DNA of 64,000 nt, taken from positions 1 to 64,000 of the forward strand of contig JAFEMH010001232.1 in the NCBI GenBank assembly GCA_022495995.1. The letters run 5' to 3'. Below the pieces are notes generated by a model that saw nothing but the letters and a program-made list of their open reading frames with translations, was not told the origin of the DNA and did no database searches. Every line of letters starts with the position of its first letter. Position 1 is the first letter of the stretch. Shown one piece after another: positions 23,510 through 34,257 of this stretch. The stretch comes from Adenophora triphylla var. japonica (taxonomy: Eukaryota; Streptophyta; Magnoliopsida; Asterales; Campanulaceae). Made by a program: the position numbers and the translations under genes.

Positions 23510-23829
23510 GAGGTCTCCTCTACCCATTTTGATATACCAATTTCCAGCATCAAAACTCTATAAAAATATCCCTACGAAATTCAGGAAGCTGAGAAGCACC
23601 AAGAGCCACCTCCCTCCTCCTTGAAGCCTCCAAGAGTTGGTCCCTCCGCTAGGCAAAATCCAAAGAAGAAGAGGTCACCACCATTGGTAACCTCTCACCC
23701 CCCTTATTTTGCATTATACTTGTTTTATGTGATTCTTGCTCCTTGCATTTATATATTGCTATATATTATTTGGGACTTGGTATATTATTGTTAAAGATCA
23801 TATCTTTGAACATGTGAATCATATCCCCT

Positions 23830-24250
23830 TCCTTTTGCATCCTTTGCTCATAAAAATGTGATCTTTGCATTACCATTGCATCATTTGCTCATAAAAATGC
23901 ATCCTTTGCACCTAAAAATCCCTTTTTTTTTACAATAAAAATGCATCCTTTGCATATAAAAATCATGTCTTTACAATAAAGGTGAATCCTTTGCACCTAA
24001 AACCCATTTTCATATACAAAGATGCATCCTTTGCACTAAAAATCATGTCTTTACAATCAAAGTAGCATCCTTTGCTTTCAAGATGTAGTCTTTATGCATC
24101 CTTTGCATATAAAAAACTATTTTTCCACATAAAAATGCATCCTTTGCATTAAAAATCCTTTCTTTACATAAGAAGCATCCTTTGCAATCAAAGAGCATCC
24201 TTTGCACCCAAAAATGTCATCTTTTCATTAAAAATGTCATTTTTATCATA
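23830..24250. repeat. GCATCCTTTGCA micro-repeats inside the C1 5' LTR
   Basis: Short imperfect units (AAAAATGCATCCTTTGCAT, ATCATGTCTTTACAATAAAG) recur about ten times downstream of the TATA box, so they would be transcribed. The same block is in the 3' LTR (41300-41780) and, more diverged and inverted, in C2 (53650-53990). Confidence 0.75.
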
Positions 24251-24953
24251 AAACATGCATTCCCCTAGTCCCCAATTGGTACTTGATGCAACCTTCGGAA
24301 CGGACCGGTGTAAAGATCCTATCTTTACATCGTTTCTTCCATTAAAGGTGCCACAATCTCTTTAGAAAGGGATAAACCTTGAACCTTTATCTCCGATTAT
24401 CACTTGAGACGAGCATGATAGCTCCAATACAAGCTCAATCGTCTCAAGATGTAGGATCGATGGGCTAAGGACACTCCTTTTCTAAAGAACCTCATTTTGG
24501 ACTATAAAAGAGAGTCCTTCTCTCGATCACGCAAAGACCCAAGGTCAAATAGCGATGATCACAAGTCCAAGATGAGGACGGGATCAAAGTCCCGAACACA
24601 TAAAAATCCAAGGAATCCCGAGCGACAACCAACTAAATGGTTTGTACGTCCGGAAGACAACTTGGAACATTCCCCCCCCCTCTTTCAACACATGCACACA
24701 AGAAAGCACACAAGCAAGCACGAAAAATGGAATCTAGGGAGACTTGCTACGGCAAGGTACCTTGGGTGAACGACGATCCGTTCTTCCCAAGGGGTAACTT
24801 AACCTCCGAACCCTAAATCCTTTTTTTCAAAGTTTTGAGGAAATCAAAATGGCGTGGCGACTCCGTTTTTCAAATTAAATCGGATGTTTTCAAACTCGCG
24901 TGAATCCAATCTAAAAAACAAAAAAAATAGAATTTGGGCACACATTCACAGTT

Positions 24954-24971
24954 TGGCGACTCCGCTGGGGA
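24954..24971 (+). promoter_or_regulatory. Primer-binding site, tRNA-Arg type (C1)
   Basis: TGGCGACTCCGCTGGGGA, 3 bp after the LTR end and identical to the A1 site. Confidence 0.85.
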
Positions 24972-25328
24972 ATTCCCAAAGGTGAAACGATACCCGGTAT
25001 ATAGGTGGAAACCATTTAACCTTCCTGTATCGCTTCCTAACCCGGGGCTTGGGATAAACGGTGGTCTAACAATCCCACGTACCGGTATCTCTTTTCGAAA
25101 AAAAAATAATAATAAAAAGAAATCTTTTTTCCTTTGAGCGGGTTAGACTCCCGTCGCGGATTCCAATTATCGTGCTTGCTTTCTTTCCTCGCATTGCATT
25201 GCATCTTGCATCTTGGGAATTGTGCATACTCTGAACAGGAAGCCTGCTAAAAGCTGAAAGGTGCCTGAAAGTTTCGGGAAGCAACCTGAAATTGCAAAGG
25301 AGTGGAACCTTGAAAATTGATCCATGCA

Positions 25329-25368
25329 GCCGTACGGCTCAATCCTCCTTGGATTCTGACCGGGCGGC
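25329..25368 (+). promoter_or_regulatory. Paired C-type palindromes in the C1 leader
   Basis: GCCGTACGGC (25329-25338, perfect) and ACCGGGCGGC (25359-25368) start 30 bp apart. The spacing is as in the C promoters, but no TATA box is obvious downstream. Confidence 0.5.
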
Positions 25369-25851
25369 CTCAATGGCAATTCCACCAGGACAAAATTGAG
25401 ATTAATCTGGCAGCCTTGGTAGGTTGGGGCTATTCAGTTCCAAGAATGACTGGGGCTCCCAGAAAATTTACGTGCCTTATCTGTTGCATTTTCCCCCGTC
25501 CCGAAAAATCATTCCTTTAAAACACACTTCTGAAAATCTTTGTTTTAACTCAAAAAGGAACATTTTTAGGAGGCCGCACACTACACACACCTTATATATC
25601 ATGTACAATTTGCACGCACGTCCCTTTAAACCTGGGGTGGTTTTTCAATTGATCGGACAAAGCTCTACGATGCTCCCTGCGCGCACGGAATCACCCCAAA
25701 CTCCCCATGGCAGCCAGTGTCGACCAATGCACAGTCCGTGTCACACGTTTCAAAAAAACCATGACTTTTGGTTGGTTTTTGGTCTAGTCCGTGTCATATA
25801 TCCCAGTTGCATATCTCCATAAAGTTCAAGCCTTAGTTCATAACGAAAGTC

Positions 25852-26210
25852 AAGATCTTTCGCACAAGCGAAACTCTGCCAAAATTCCGACAAGGAAAAA
25901 ATTGGTAGAACCTTGACTCCGGCATTGACTTTGACCTTGACCCACACGGAATGCGTAAGAGTCGAGACCGAGTCCTTGCCAAAAATCCAAAGATCTTTCG
26001 CTCAAGCGAAGCTCTGCCAAAATTCCGACAAGGAAAAATTGGCAAGATCTTGGCCCGGCATTGACTTTGATTTTGACTCACGCACGGCGTATGCAACGAA
26101 GTTCAATGTGACACTGTGTCATCCGGCTTTTGCCGCCCGACCCATGCCTATTATCTTCTCGGACATTACCAAAAAGTCAAAACGTCAATCGCGCAAGCGA
26201 AATTCTGCCG
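25852..26210. repeat. Three leader repeats carrying TTCGC-CAA-GCGAA hairpins
   Basis: A repeat of roughly 130 bp begins with the hairpin-like core, then CTCTGCCAAAATTCCGACAAGG and a 'ttgactttga' phrase. It occurs at about 25852, 25990 and 26180, the last one diverged. Confidence 0.65.
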
Positions 26211-26349
26211 AAATTCCGTTAAGGCTGAAAGACAAGACTTTCCCGGTATTGCCTTGACTATAATTCGCATCGCTCGTGCGTTAAAAGTTCCTATGGCCCG
26301 CTAGACCCGTTCGGAGCGTTCTTCTCTCTCGGTCGGTGGGATCCGCGTG

Positions 26350-26482
26350 CCCTATAGGACCCTCGCCCGGGGCTGTCCACCCTGGGAGGTCGAAATACAG
26401 GTGGAATATGAGGGGCTTATAGACGTAGTGACGGAACCCACTGATCCAGGATCTAGAGTAGTTGCGAAAAAGAAGGGCAGAA
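26350..26482 (+). other. Leader block conserved between A and C families
   Basis: CCCTATAGGACCCTCGCCCG, GGTCGAAATACAGGTG, GAGGGGCTTATAG and GATCCAGGATCTAG phrases match A1 minus 13880-13763 closely. No protein explains it. Candidate RNA signal (packaging or splice-related). Confidence 0.55.
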
Positions 26483-26714
26483 CCCCTTTTCCAACCGAAT
26501 AGAAATTAATAAAAAACACTGTTTTAAGTAAACTGAAAGATTCTTAATTTGCATATTGCTTGAGCCTTCAGCCTAAACACCTACCCCGAGTCTAAACCTC
26601 TCCTATCCCTTTCCCGCAGCGAGAAAGAAGTGGGTGAGAATACAGGGTCAGCGGCTTGTTAGCACATAATTCTCGGAGCCGCCGTAATCCTCGCCTTGTC
26701 ACCCAAAGAGTCGA

Positions 26715-28130
26715 ATGGCCGATTTGACAGAGAACAAGAGTTGTTTGGGTAACCAGATGACTAGGGAAGAAGAGCTAGCCTATAACCAATGCCCTCCTCC
26801 ATCCACATATGATCCATTGCCAAAGACTCCCCCTTTTAGTCCTTCCCAATGTCCCAAGCCATCGTGGTCCCTACACCCTCTCCTCCTCGATAAGACCTAG
26901 CTTTGTTCCCTACCAACGGAGGAAATGCCATAGCTATCCCCGTAACGCAGCCTCTCTCGCATTACCCCCATGGGACTCTTTCCCTCCTCTCGCCCGAGCC
27001 AAATTTTCCCTACCTTGGAATTCCAAGACCACTCGACCTTTCTAACTTTGTCAACGCCTGTGAATTTGCCTATCTCCTGCATACAAGGGCGTGAAGAGTC
27101 GCTGGAAATGAGAATAGGAATGGATGGATTTACAGTGATGATGACAGTTCAGTAGAAGGAATGAACTTGGAGTCGACGGAAGTGAAACCCGGAGGGCAAG
27201 ATGAAGTAGAAAACCACGGACCTGGAATGGGAGATGGTATCACTTCAAAGTGTGTCTGTAGTCTGTGTGAAGGTTCGGAAGAGAAAAAGGATGCAAGCTC
27301 GTATGAGGCAAAGATATGAACTCTACATCCTAGAATTCAATACTCCTTACAAAGACTTGGTCGGTGAATGGAGGAACTTGATCAAAGCTTTAGCTGAAAG
27401 AGGGAAGTGGGCTCCACCCGCCGATCTAGAACATATAAGCGTCATTGAGGCCAAACCCCCATCGGGAAGAGTAGAGTCCATTGCAGTGCTAAGAGTCACC
27501 CCTGAAACCTTGTCTGAAGAAGAGTGTATGGATGCCCTGGAAAGAGTCTTAAAGTTTGAAGCGACCCCGGTCCCCTTTATGTCATATGATGACAATGATG
27601 TTTTCTTGGTAATCCCCAAGTCAGAGGAAAAATCCAAGATACCCCTTATATGGCGCCAAGTATCCCGACCTGCTTTTGCCCTCATTATGAGAGTTCTCAC
27701 GAGAGTTACTGTAGTGATACTGAGGAAGACACAGTCGAAATGCCAGAAGGAACAGTAGAGGAGTGGTTAGCCCAGAAGCCGAAAAGCCCAGAAAACCTTC
27801 CCGACAGTAAAGAACAGGAACCCGCCATGAGGTTTGACCCTGCAGAAATCCTTCTCGATGATGGAATCTCCCACTTCAGAAAGTGTTTGGCCAATGTCAA
27901 AGATGCCGTCAGAAGGCTGACCCCTAAAGAAAGAAGGGATATGCTTGACAGTGATGAGGAATATGACCCCACTCTCTTGAAAAAGTTGCTAGGTCCAAGT
28001 GAGGAAGCCATTAGCGAACCTCTAGACTCTGAGAATGATAATTCCTGTTGCATGCTGACCTTGAAAAGCCTGAATGAGACTGTCAAGGCTCTGAGTGAAA
28101 AGGATGAAGCTGAAATCAGCAGTCGTTAAG
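26715..28130 (+). pseudogene. C1 Gag-position ORF, broken, no capsid seen
   Basis: ATG 26715 (MADLTENKSC..) opens 61 codons. Later frames are 27234-27758 (..EFNTPYKDLVGEWRNLIKAL..) and 27650-28129, which is acidic (..YCSDTEEDTVEMPEGTVEEW..). Frame changes lie near 27700 and 28130. I do not recognise a capsid or zinc knuckle. The start corresponds in position to A1 ATG 13476. If this is what the family normally encodes, A and C elements lack their own capsid. Confidence 0.45.
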
Positions 28131-28170
28131 TCAGTTAAGAATTCCAAACCCCGAGAAGGCCAGAAAGCCA

Positions 28171-29040
28171 TTGACCTGGGATCAGATTAGGGAAGCTGCC
28201 TATGCCCTGATCATCATGTCACCGTTAACCAAATTAATCAGTGAGCCGTCCATACGCCAAAGCAAGAGCCCGCCTCTAACTTTGAAAGAGCTGACAGAAT
28301 CCTCCAGTAGGAATGATGATTCAGAAAAGTCTAATGTCTATGTGATGACTCGGTCTGGACAGATGAGTGTTGAGCAGCCTAAGGGTGATAAAAGAAATGC
28401 CGTCTCTGAGCCGAAAACAGACAAAAGACCATATAAGCCAGAAGCAGAAAAGCCAGACTCTGACAAGGAGGATCCGGTGCTGACTTAGTTGAAGTATACT
28501 CAGGCCAATATCTCCTTGTGGTCCCTGTTAACCTCTTCATACCCTCATAAGCTGAAACTAGAAGAAAGTTTGGCCAAGACCATGGTGCCCATAGATGTCA
28601 CCCCAGATGAGGTCATCCAGATGATTGGAAGCATCCATTACGGAAACATCATTACCTTCACTGACTTGGACCTGCTAAAGTATGGGGCTAGTCATAACGA
28701 ACCTCTCTATATCACAGTCCAGTTGGAAGAACGCCGATTGCCACGGGTATTGGTCGATGGAGGGTCTGCAATGAATGTCCTGCCAGCAAAGATGATGGAC
28801 TTATTGGATCTGAAGCCCACGGATTTGAAGCCTTCTAGTCAGACTATTAAGGCCTATGACTCCACTGCACGATCAGTTTTGGGGATTGCTACTCTCAAGT
28901 TGTGGTTCAGGGAAAAGGTCATGGACGTTGACTTTCAAGTGATTGACATTCCGATCTCATTTACCGCTCTGCTGGGACGACCTTGGATCCACCAGATAAA
29001 CGGGGTAGCATCTACTCTGCACCAATGCGTCAAATTTTAG
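28171..29040 (+). pseudogene. C1 aspartic protease with internal stop
   Basis: A single frame is interrupted by TAG at 28486-28488 and ended by TAG at 29038. The protease motif VDGGSAMNVLPAKMMDLL and the C-terminal LLGRPWIHQ are intact. A1 has a Gln at the first stop and a Val at the second, so both are nonsense changes in this copy. The N-terminal part is Lys/Glu-rich linker. Confidence 0.75.
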
Positions 29041-29085
29041 TCGAGTGATGGTACTATCACTACTATTTACGGAGACAGTGTCACG

Positions 29086-29748
29086 GTGGAAGGAACCAGC
29101 ACTGGAGGTATCCCGATATTGGAAATTAAGCATGATGATGAAGGGTTTGCCTTGACCGGATTCTCTGTAGCTTCTTCCAAAGCACAAGTGTGTTGCACTG
29201 ACCTCACTACTACCTCTGATAAAATCCCCCCTGTCATGAGAATGATGAGAAAAATGGGTTACCTTCCGGGGCTTGGATTGGGTAAAAGACTCCAGGGTCG
29301 CAATGCTATCATTGATGTAAAGGAACAGACTACCAGATATGGCTTGGGATACAAACCGAACTCTCGGGATGACAGAAAAGCTAAAGGCACAGTTCCAGGA
29401 AAACAAAGTGAAGGGGTCCATCTCCATCCTTACAGTTTGTCTCTGACCCATTACTTTACAAAGGGTGGGATCCAATACGGTGAAAGTGATTGCCAAATCT
29501 CCTTGAGGAAAACCCTTCTGGAAAACCTTGATAAAGTTAGGGGAAAACCAGCAAATCCTGTTCGGAGAATGTTCCTCGACTTGCCGGACATTCCTGGAGC
29601 TACCACTACCGTCCGGAACGAGTATGTCTTCAAAGGAAACCCAAGCAGTGTCAAAAAGTCAGCACACTTCTCATCCGGGGCAATGGATTTCTCCGCCTTT
29701 GAGTTAGCTCTTCCGAAGATCAGCCAGATATATAAAAGCTGTCAGTAG
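29086..29748 (+). pseudogene. C1 G-patch domain region
   Basis: In phase with the protease frame. It contains the G-patch core MRKMGYLPGLGLGKRLQGR near its residue 65, then a Lys-rich linker and a 'LTHYFTKGG' block shared with A1. It ends early at 29748; the continuation (29768 on) is in another frame. Confidence 0.7.
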
Positions 29749-29767
29749 TGAAGACAGTGAGTGGGGT

Positions 29768-32700
29768 TTGCAAAAGTTGTTTGATGAAGAAGCACAGATC
29801 CCTGATTTGATCGAGTTCAGCTCAGATGATGAAGTAGTTGCCGTAATTGGAGACGGTGGTGAAGAGCCTTTCGATCCCCGCACTTTGGTGACTAAGACAG
29901 AGATGCCGTTGAAGAATTGGGAAACATTCTCAGGGCCGATAGCCAGCCGACAACAAATGATCACTGAGCTTGGATTGGTACCCTGTCCTTCTCAACTGAG
30001 TCGTGTCAAACACCCTGTCGTCTATACAGTTGAGTCAGGAATCTTTGAATTCCAGTCCTCTGAGTCATCCGAAGGCCTCACGCCTGATGATTATGAACAT
30101 GTAATCAATGTCATCTTTCCCCTTGCTTTGAATGAAATGACAGATCTTTCTGAGTATCCTCTTATTGCCAACTTAACAAATGATAAATTAACTCAAAACT
30201 TAACAACAGTTAATAATGAATCATTTGAACAAGATGCAAACACACTAAACGAACAATACATTAAAGAAATCTTAAAGCAGGTTACAGACAAAGAGGAAAA
30301 TCGGGCCCAAGCTGCCGAGGAGGTTTTGACAAGTGTTAACTTGGGTACTGTCGAGGAACCTAAAGAGACACAGATTGGAAGCTTCTTCCAGGGGGTTGAA
30401 AGGGACAGACTGGTTAATCTGCTCAGAGAATACATGGACATCTTTGCATGGTCGTACAAGGATATGCCGGGGCTAGACAGTTCGATAGTAGAGCACAGAA
30501 TCCCTCTAGCACCAGATGCTAAGCCAGTAAAGCAGAAACTGAGAAAAATCAAGCCAGAGTGGTCTCTACAGGTCAAAGAAGAAATTGAGAAGCTACTGCG
30601 GGTAGGATTCATCAGAGTCATCGAATATCCGACATGGTTGTCCAATATTGTGACCGTAACCAAGGCCAATGGGAAGGTGCGCGCTCTGTGAGATTTCTGG
30701 ATCTCAAACAAGCCAGCCGAAGACGATTACCCTCCAAACATAGACATCCTGGTGGACTCCACTGCCAACTACGAAGTCAAATCCTTCATTGACGGCTTTG
30801 CAGGCTACAACCAGATCAAGATGGCCGAAGAAGACCAAGAAAAGACAGCCTTCACCACACCGTGGGGAACTTACTGCTATACAGTGATGCCATTTGGGCT
30901 TAAGAACGCCGGGGCTACTTATCAAAGGGCAGCGACCGCACTTTTTCATGACATGATCCACAAGGAGATTGAGGTCTACGTCGACGACATGATAATCCAC
31001 TCCAAAGGCGAGAATGGACAACACTTTGTTGACCTGCGAAAGTTCTTCGAGAGGCTGAGACAACATTCCATGAGACTAAACCCTGCTAAATGCACCTTCG
31101 GAGTGACAAGGGGAAAAGTGCTCGGGTATATGGTCACGGAGCGAGGTATCGAAGTCGACCCCCGAAAGATCAAAGCCATTATGGACATGAGGCCACCTCG
31201 AACCCAGACAGAAGTCAAAAGCTTTATGGGCAAGCTGCAGTACATCAGCCGCTTTGTCAACCAGTTGACCACTATGTGCGAGCCCATCTTCAAGCTCATG
31301 AAGAAGAATGTAGACACAGAATGGACCGAAGAATGCCAGGATGCCTTTGACCAGATCAAGGCGTACTTAGTACATCCTCCGGTACTATGCCCCCCACATA
31401 GACAGAAACCTCTTCTGCTCTATCTCACTGTCACTGATACGGCAGTTGGGGCTATGCTTGCTCAGGAGAAGAAAGACTCTCGGGTAGAAAATGCCATTTA
31501 CTTTGTCAGCCGGAAGCTGCAGGGGAGTGAACTCAATTACTCAGCATGTGAAAAGACTTGTGCAGGACTGGTCTGGGTAGTCGGTAAGCTGAAGCATTAT
31601 ATGCAAGCCCACCCTGTGAACTTGGTCTCGAAAATGGACCCCATCAAGTACATCTTTGATAAGCCTTCCCTCTCGATGCGTCTAGCAAAGTGGTCCTTCT
31701 TCTTAGCTGAATACGACATCAACTACGTGACCAGAAAGGCCATCAAGGGTCAAGCATTGTCAGACCATCTGGCAAATTTCCCCAGTAATGAGGACCGCGG
31801 GCCTGAACCCCAATTCCCAGATGAAGGGATCTTTGTAGTCGAGCCTGAGAACCGATGGCAGCTATTCTTTGACGGAGCTGCTAACAAAAGAGGAAATGGC
31901 GTAGGGATGCTACTGGTTGATCCGAAAGATGAGCACACGCCCATAGCCCTTAAGTTGAACTTCCCTGCCACGAACAATGTTGCCGAGTATGAAGCCTGCA
32001 TTGCTGGTTTAGAAGCTGCCTTAGAAAGGAATGTCAAGGAGCTTGAAGTTTATGGAGACTCAGCCCTGATCATCAACCAGGTCTCCAACAAATGGAAGAC
32101 TGTGGACCCTAATCTTCAGCGATATCATGCCTATATGGAGGAGTTGACTGGACAGTTCAGAGAAGTGACTTTCCACTACTTGCCAAGGGAAAAGAACAGA
32201 TTCGCAGATGCCCTAGCTACTCTAGCCTCACTGGTAGAGATCCCCGAGGGAAAAGCCATAAAACCCTTCAGAGTGGGTAGAAGAGAAGCCCCGGCTTTCT
32301 GTTGTGAAGTAGACTTGGGACCTGAGCCTATCAAGGAACCCTGGTACAATCAAATTTACCAGTTCCTCAAAGATGGAGAGTCAGCTTTCAGAGACGAAGA
32401 AGGTAGACCAAAAGAAGGTGTCAAAGCCAAGAGCTTGCAAGCCCTGAAAAGGTTGGCCTCCCATTATGTCATTTTAGGAGGCAACCTGTACAAGAAGCGG
32501 TACCAAGGACCACTCCTCTTGTGCGTCACTCAAGAAAGGGCCAGAGAGTTGATGACCGAAGTCCACAATGGTCCCTGCGGTCCTCATATGAATGCTAGAG
32601 CCCTGATGCAAGTGATCCTCAGAATGGGTTACTACTGGATTTCCATGGAGACAGACTGTGTCCAGCATGTCCGAGCGTGCGACAAATGCCAACGGTTTGC

Positions 32701-33613
32701 CAACCTCAACCATCTCCCGCCTCATGACCTGTACTGCATGACGACTCCTTGGCCGTTTGCAACTTGGGGTATTGACGTGATAGGGAAGATAGCCCCGGCA
32801 GGAAGCAATGGGCATGAATTTGTGTTAGTAGCCGTCGACTACTTCACCAAGTGGGTAGAGGCCAAGTCCTACAAGGTCCTCACTTCCAAGAAGGTGGCCC
32901 AGTTTATCAAGGAAAACATAATGTGTAGATATGGGGTGCCCAATGAGATCATTTCTGATAATGGGTCGCACTTTGAAGGAGACTGCGATAGGTTACTGTC
33001 AGAATTCAGAATCACTCGCCACAAGTCATCCCCATACAGACCTCAGACTAACGGAGCCGTGGAAGCTGCTAATAAGACGCTCGAACGGATCATCCGGAAA
33101 ATGGCCACCCGTGGTCGTGATTGGCCCGAAAAGCTGCACCTGGCACTCTGGGGCTACAGAACGTCTGTCAGAACAGCCACAGGAGAAACTCCTTTTGCCC
33201 TAACCTACGGGATGGAAGCAGTGTTACCAGTGGAGTTGGAAATCCCGTCATTAAGGGTCCTCCTGGAAAACAGTGTCAACGAAGTAGAATGGCTACGTAG
33301 CCGGCATGATGAGTTGGCCCTGCTCGATGAAAGAAGGCTAAAAGCCATGGAGCACACCCGAGCCTACCAGAGGCGAATGGCCAGAGCATTTGACAAAAAA
33401 GTCAAAGCCAGAGACATTAAAGAGGGTGACTTAGTGTTGAAAGTGAAGCCCCCTACCAGAGACAACCCCCTGGGAAAATGGGAACCCGTTTGGATCGGCC
33501 CGTATGTGGTGCAGAAGATACTATCGGGAGGAGCAATGAAGCTTGCAGACCTGGACGGCAATCCCTTTGTCCACCCAGTCAACGGTGATAAGCTCCGAAG
33601 GTACTATGTCTAA
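29768..33613 (+). pseudogene. pol: C1 pol: RT, RNase H, second RNase H, integrase
   Basis: 29768-30691 carries the acidic linker and RT N-terminus. A TGA near 30689, with a local frame disturbance over the next 15 or so codons, damages an RT motif. Then 953 codons are open (30752-33613): RT active site YVDDM at residues 76-80, native RNase H around 215-340, archaeal-type RNase H with Asp374/Glu412/Asp436/Asp486, integrase zinc finger His605/His612/Cys643/Cys646, catalytic Asp675/Asp736/Glu771, and a C-terminal GPY-like part (WIGPYVVQKIL). The long open stretch shows the decay is recent or slow, but the RT damage should kill this copy. Confidence 0.9.
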
Positions 33614-33629
33614 GAAATAAAAAAATAAG

Positions 33630-33830
33630 AAAAAAAATCTTAGTGCAAAAAGAGTAATACCCAGCTAGGCTGAAAATCCAAAAAGGGCGGTCTAGGCAAA
33701 AAACAGGGTTGCACATAAAAAAAAAAAGAGAAAAAATCTTAGTGCAAAAAGAGTAATGCCCAGCTAGGCTGAAAACCCAAAAAGGGCGGTCTAGGCAAAA
33801 AACAGGGCTGCACAGAAAAAAAAATATATA
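33630..33830. repeat. Twofold direct repeat after pol (about 99 bp unit)
   Basis: TAGTGCAAAAAGAGTAAT, CCCAGCTAGGCTG and AAAGGGCGGTCTAGGC occur twice, starting at 33641 and 33740, separated by A-runs. C2 has the same duplication inverted (61320-61510). Confidence 0.8.
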
Positions 33831-33877
33831 TATAAAAAAAAAAGCCAAAAGACCTAATCCTGATAGTTCACCAGAAT

Positions 33878-33934
33878 GAACTACGAAGACCTGAGCCCCT
33901 TAGTCTTTCTTGTAAAAGGGGAACGTAGGCAGCC
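33878..33934 (+). other. Portable GAACTACG module (C1, after pol)
   Basis: GAACTACGAAGACCTGAGCC, then TTGTAAAAGGGGAACGTAGGCAGCC. CTACG and CGTAG could pair as a short stem. C2 counterpart: 61242-61298. Confidence 0.55.
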
Positions 33935-34257
33935 ATTTATGGTTCGGTCTAAACAATAAAAAAGGGCGATCAAGTTTTCATGAAATGCGTCCTAAACAAT
34001 AATAAAGGATATTCAAGTTTTCACAAAACGGGTCCTAAGCAATCAATAAGACATCTGAAATTTCCATGAAATTGTGTCTTGATTAATTTCTAAGATAATA
34101 TCTCTTGTTCATTACAAGTTAAAAACTTCTTGATGAGTTCAAGCACGGTCTACTCTTGACTCTGCTAACCTGCTACAAAGATCTAAAATACAATAAAATG
34201 CCTAATAAACTACTGTGTTTGCAAAATGGCAATAAGGGAATCCTAAGAAAAGATCTG

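Larger units (their letters stand above)
23219..24950 (+). repeat. C1 5' LTR (1732 bp)
   Basis: Starts TGTAAGTACCCAAATCTGG and ends GGGCACACATTCACA, followed by GTT and the PBS. Features in order: paired palindromes 23437-23477, TATA box 23502-23509, GCATCCTTTGCA micro-repeats (about 23830-24250), a conserved GGTAACTTAACCTCCGAACCC block (near 24800) and the PBS echo TGGCGACTCCG at 24855-24865. Confidence 0.9.
24972..26714 (+). other. C1 leader (untranslated)
   Basis: 1.7 kb without a plausible ORF. It contains a palindrome pair (25329-25368), three near-palindromes of TTCGCTCAAGCGAA type within longer repeats (25858-25873, 25997-26010, 26189-26201), and the block 26350-26482 shared with the A1 leader. 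Confidence 0.6.

Noticed and set aside
24497..24769. 90-codon basic frame in the C1 5' LTR
   Set aside because: It lies in U5, is frameshifted in the 3' LTR copy, and C2 does not keep it.
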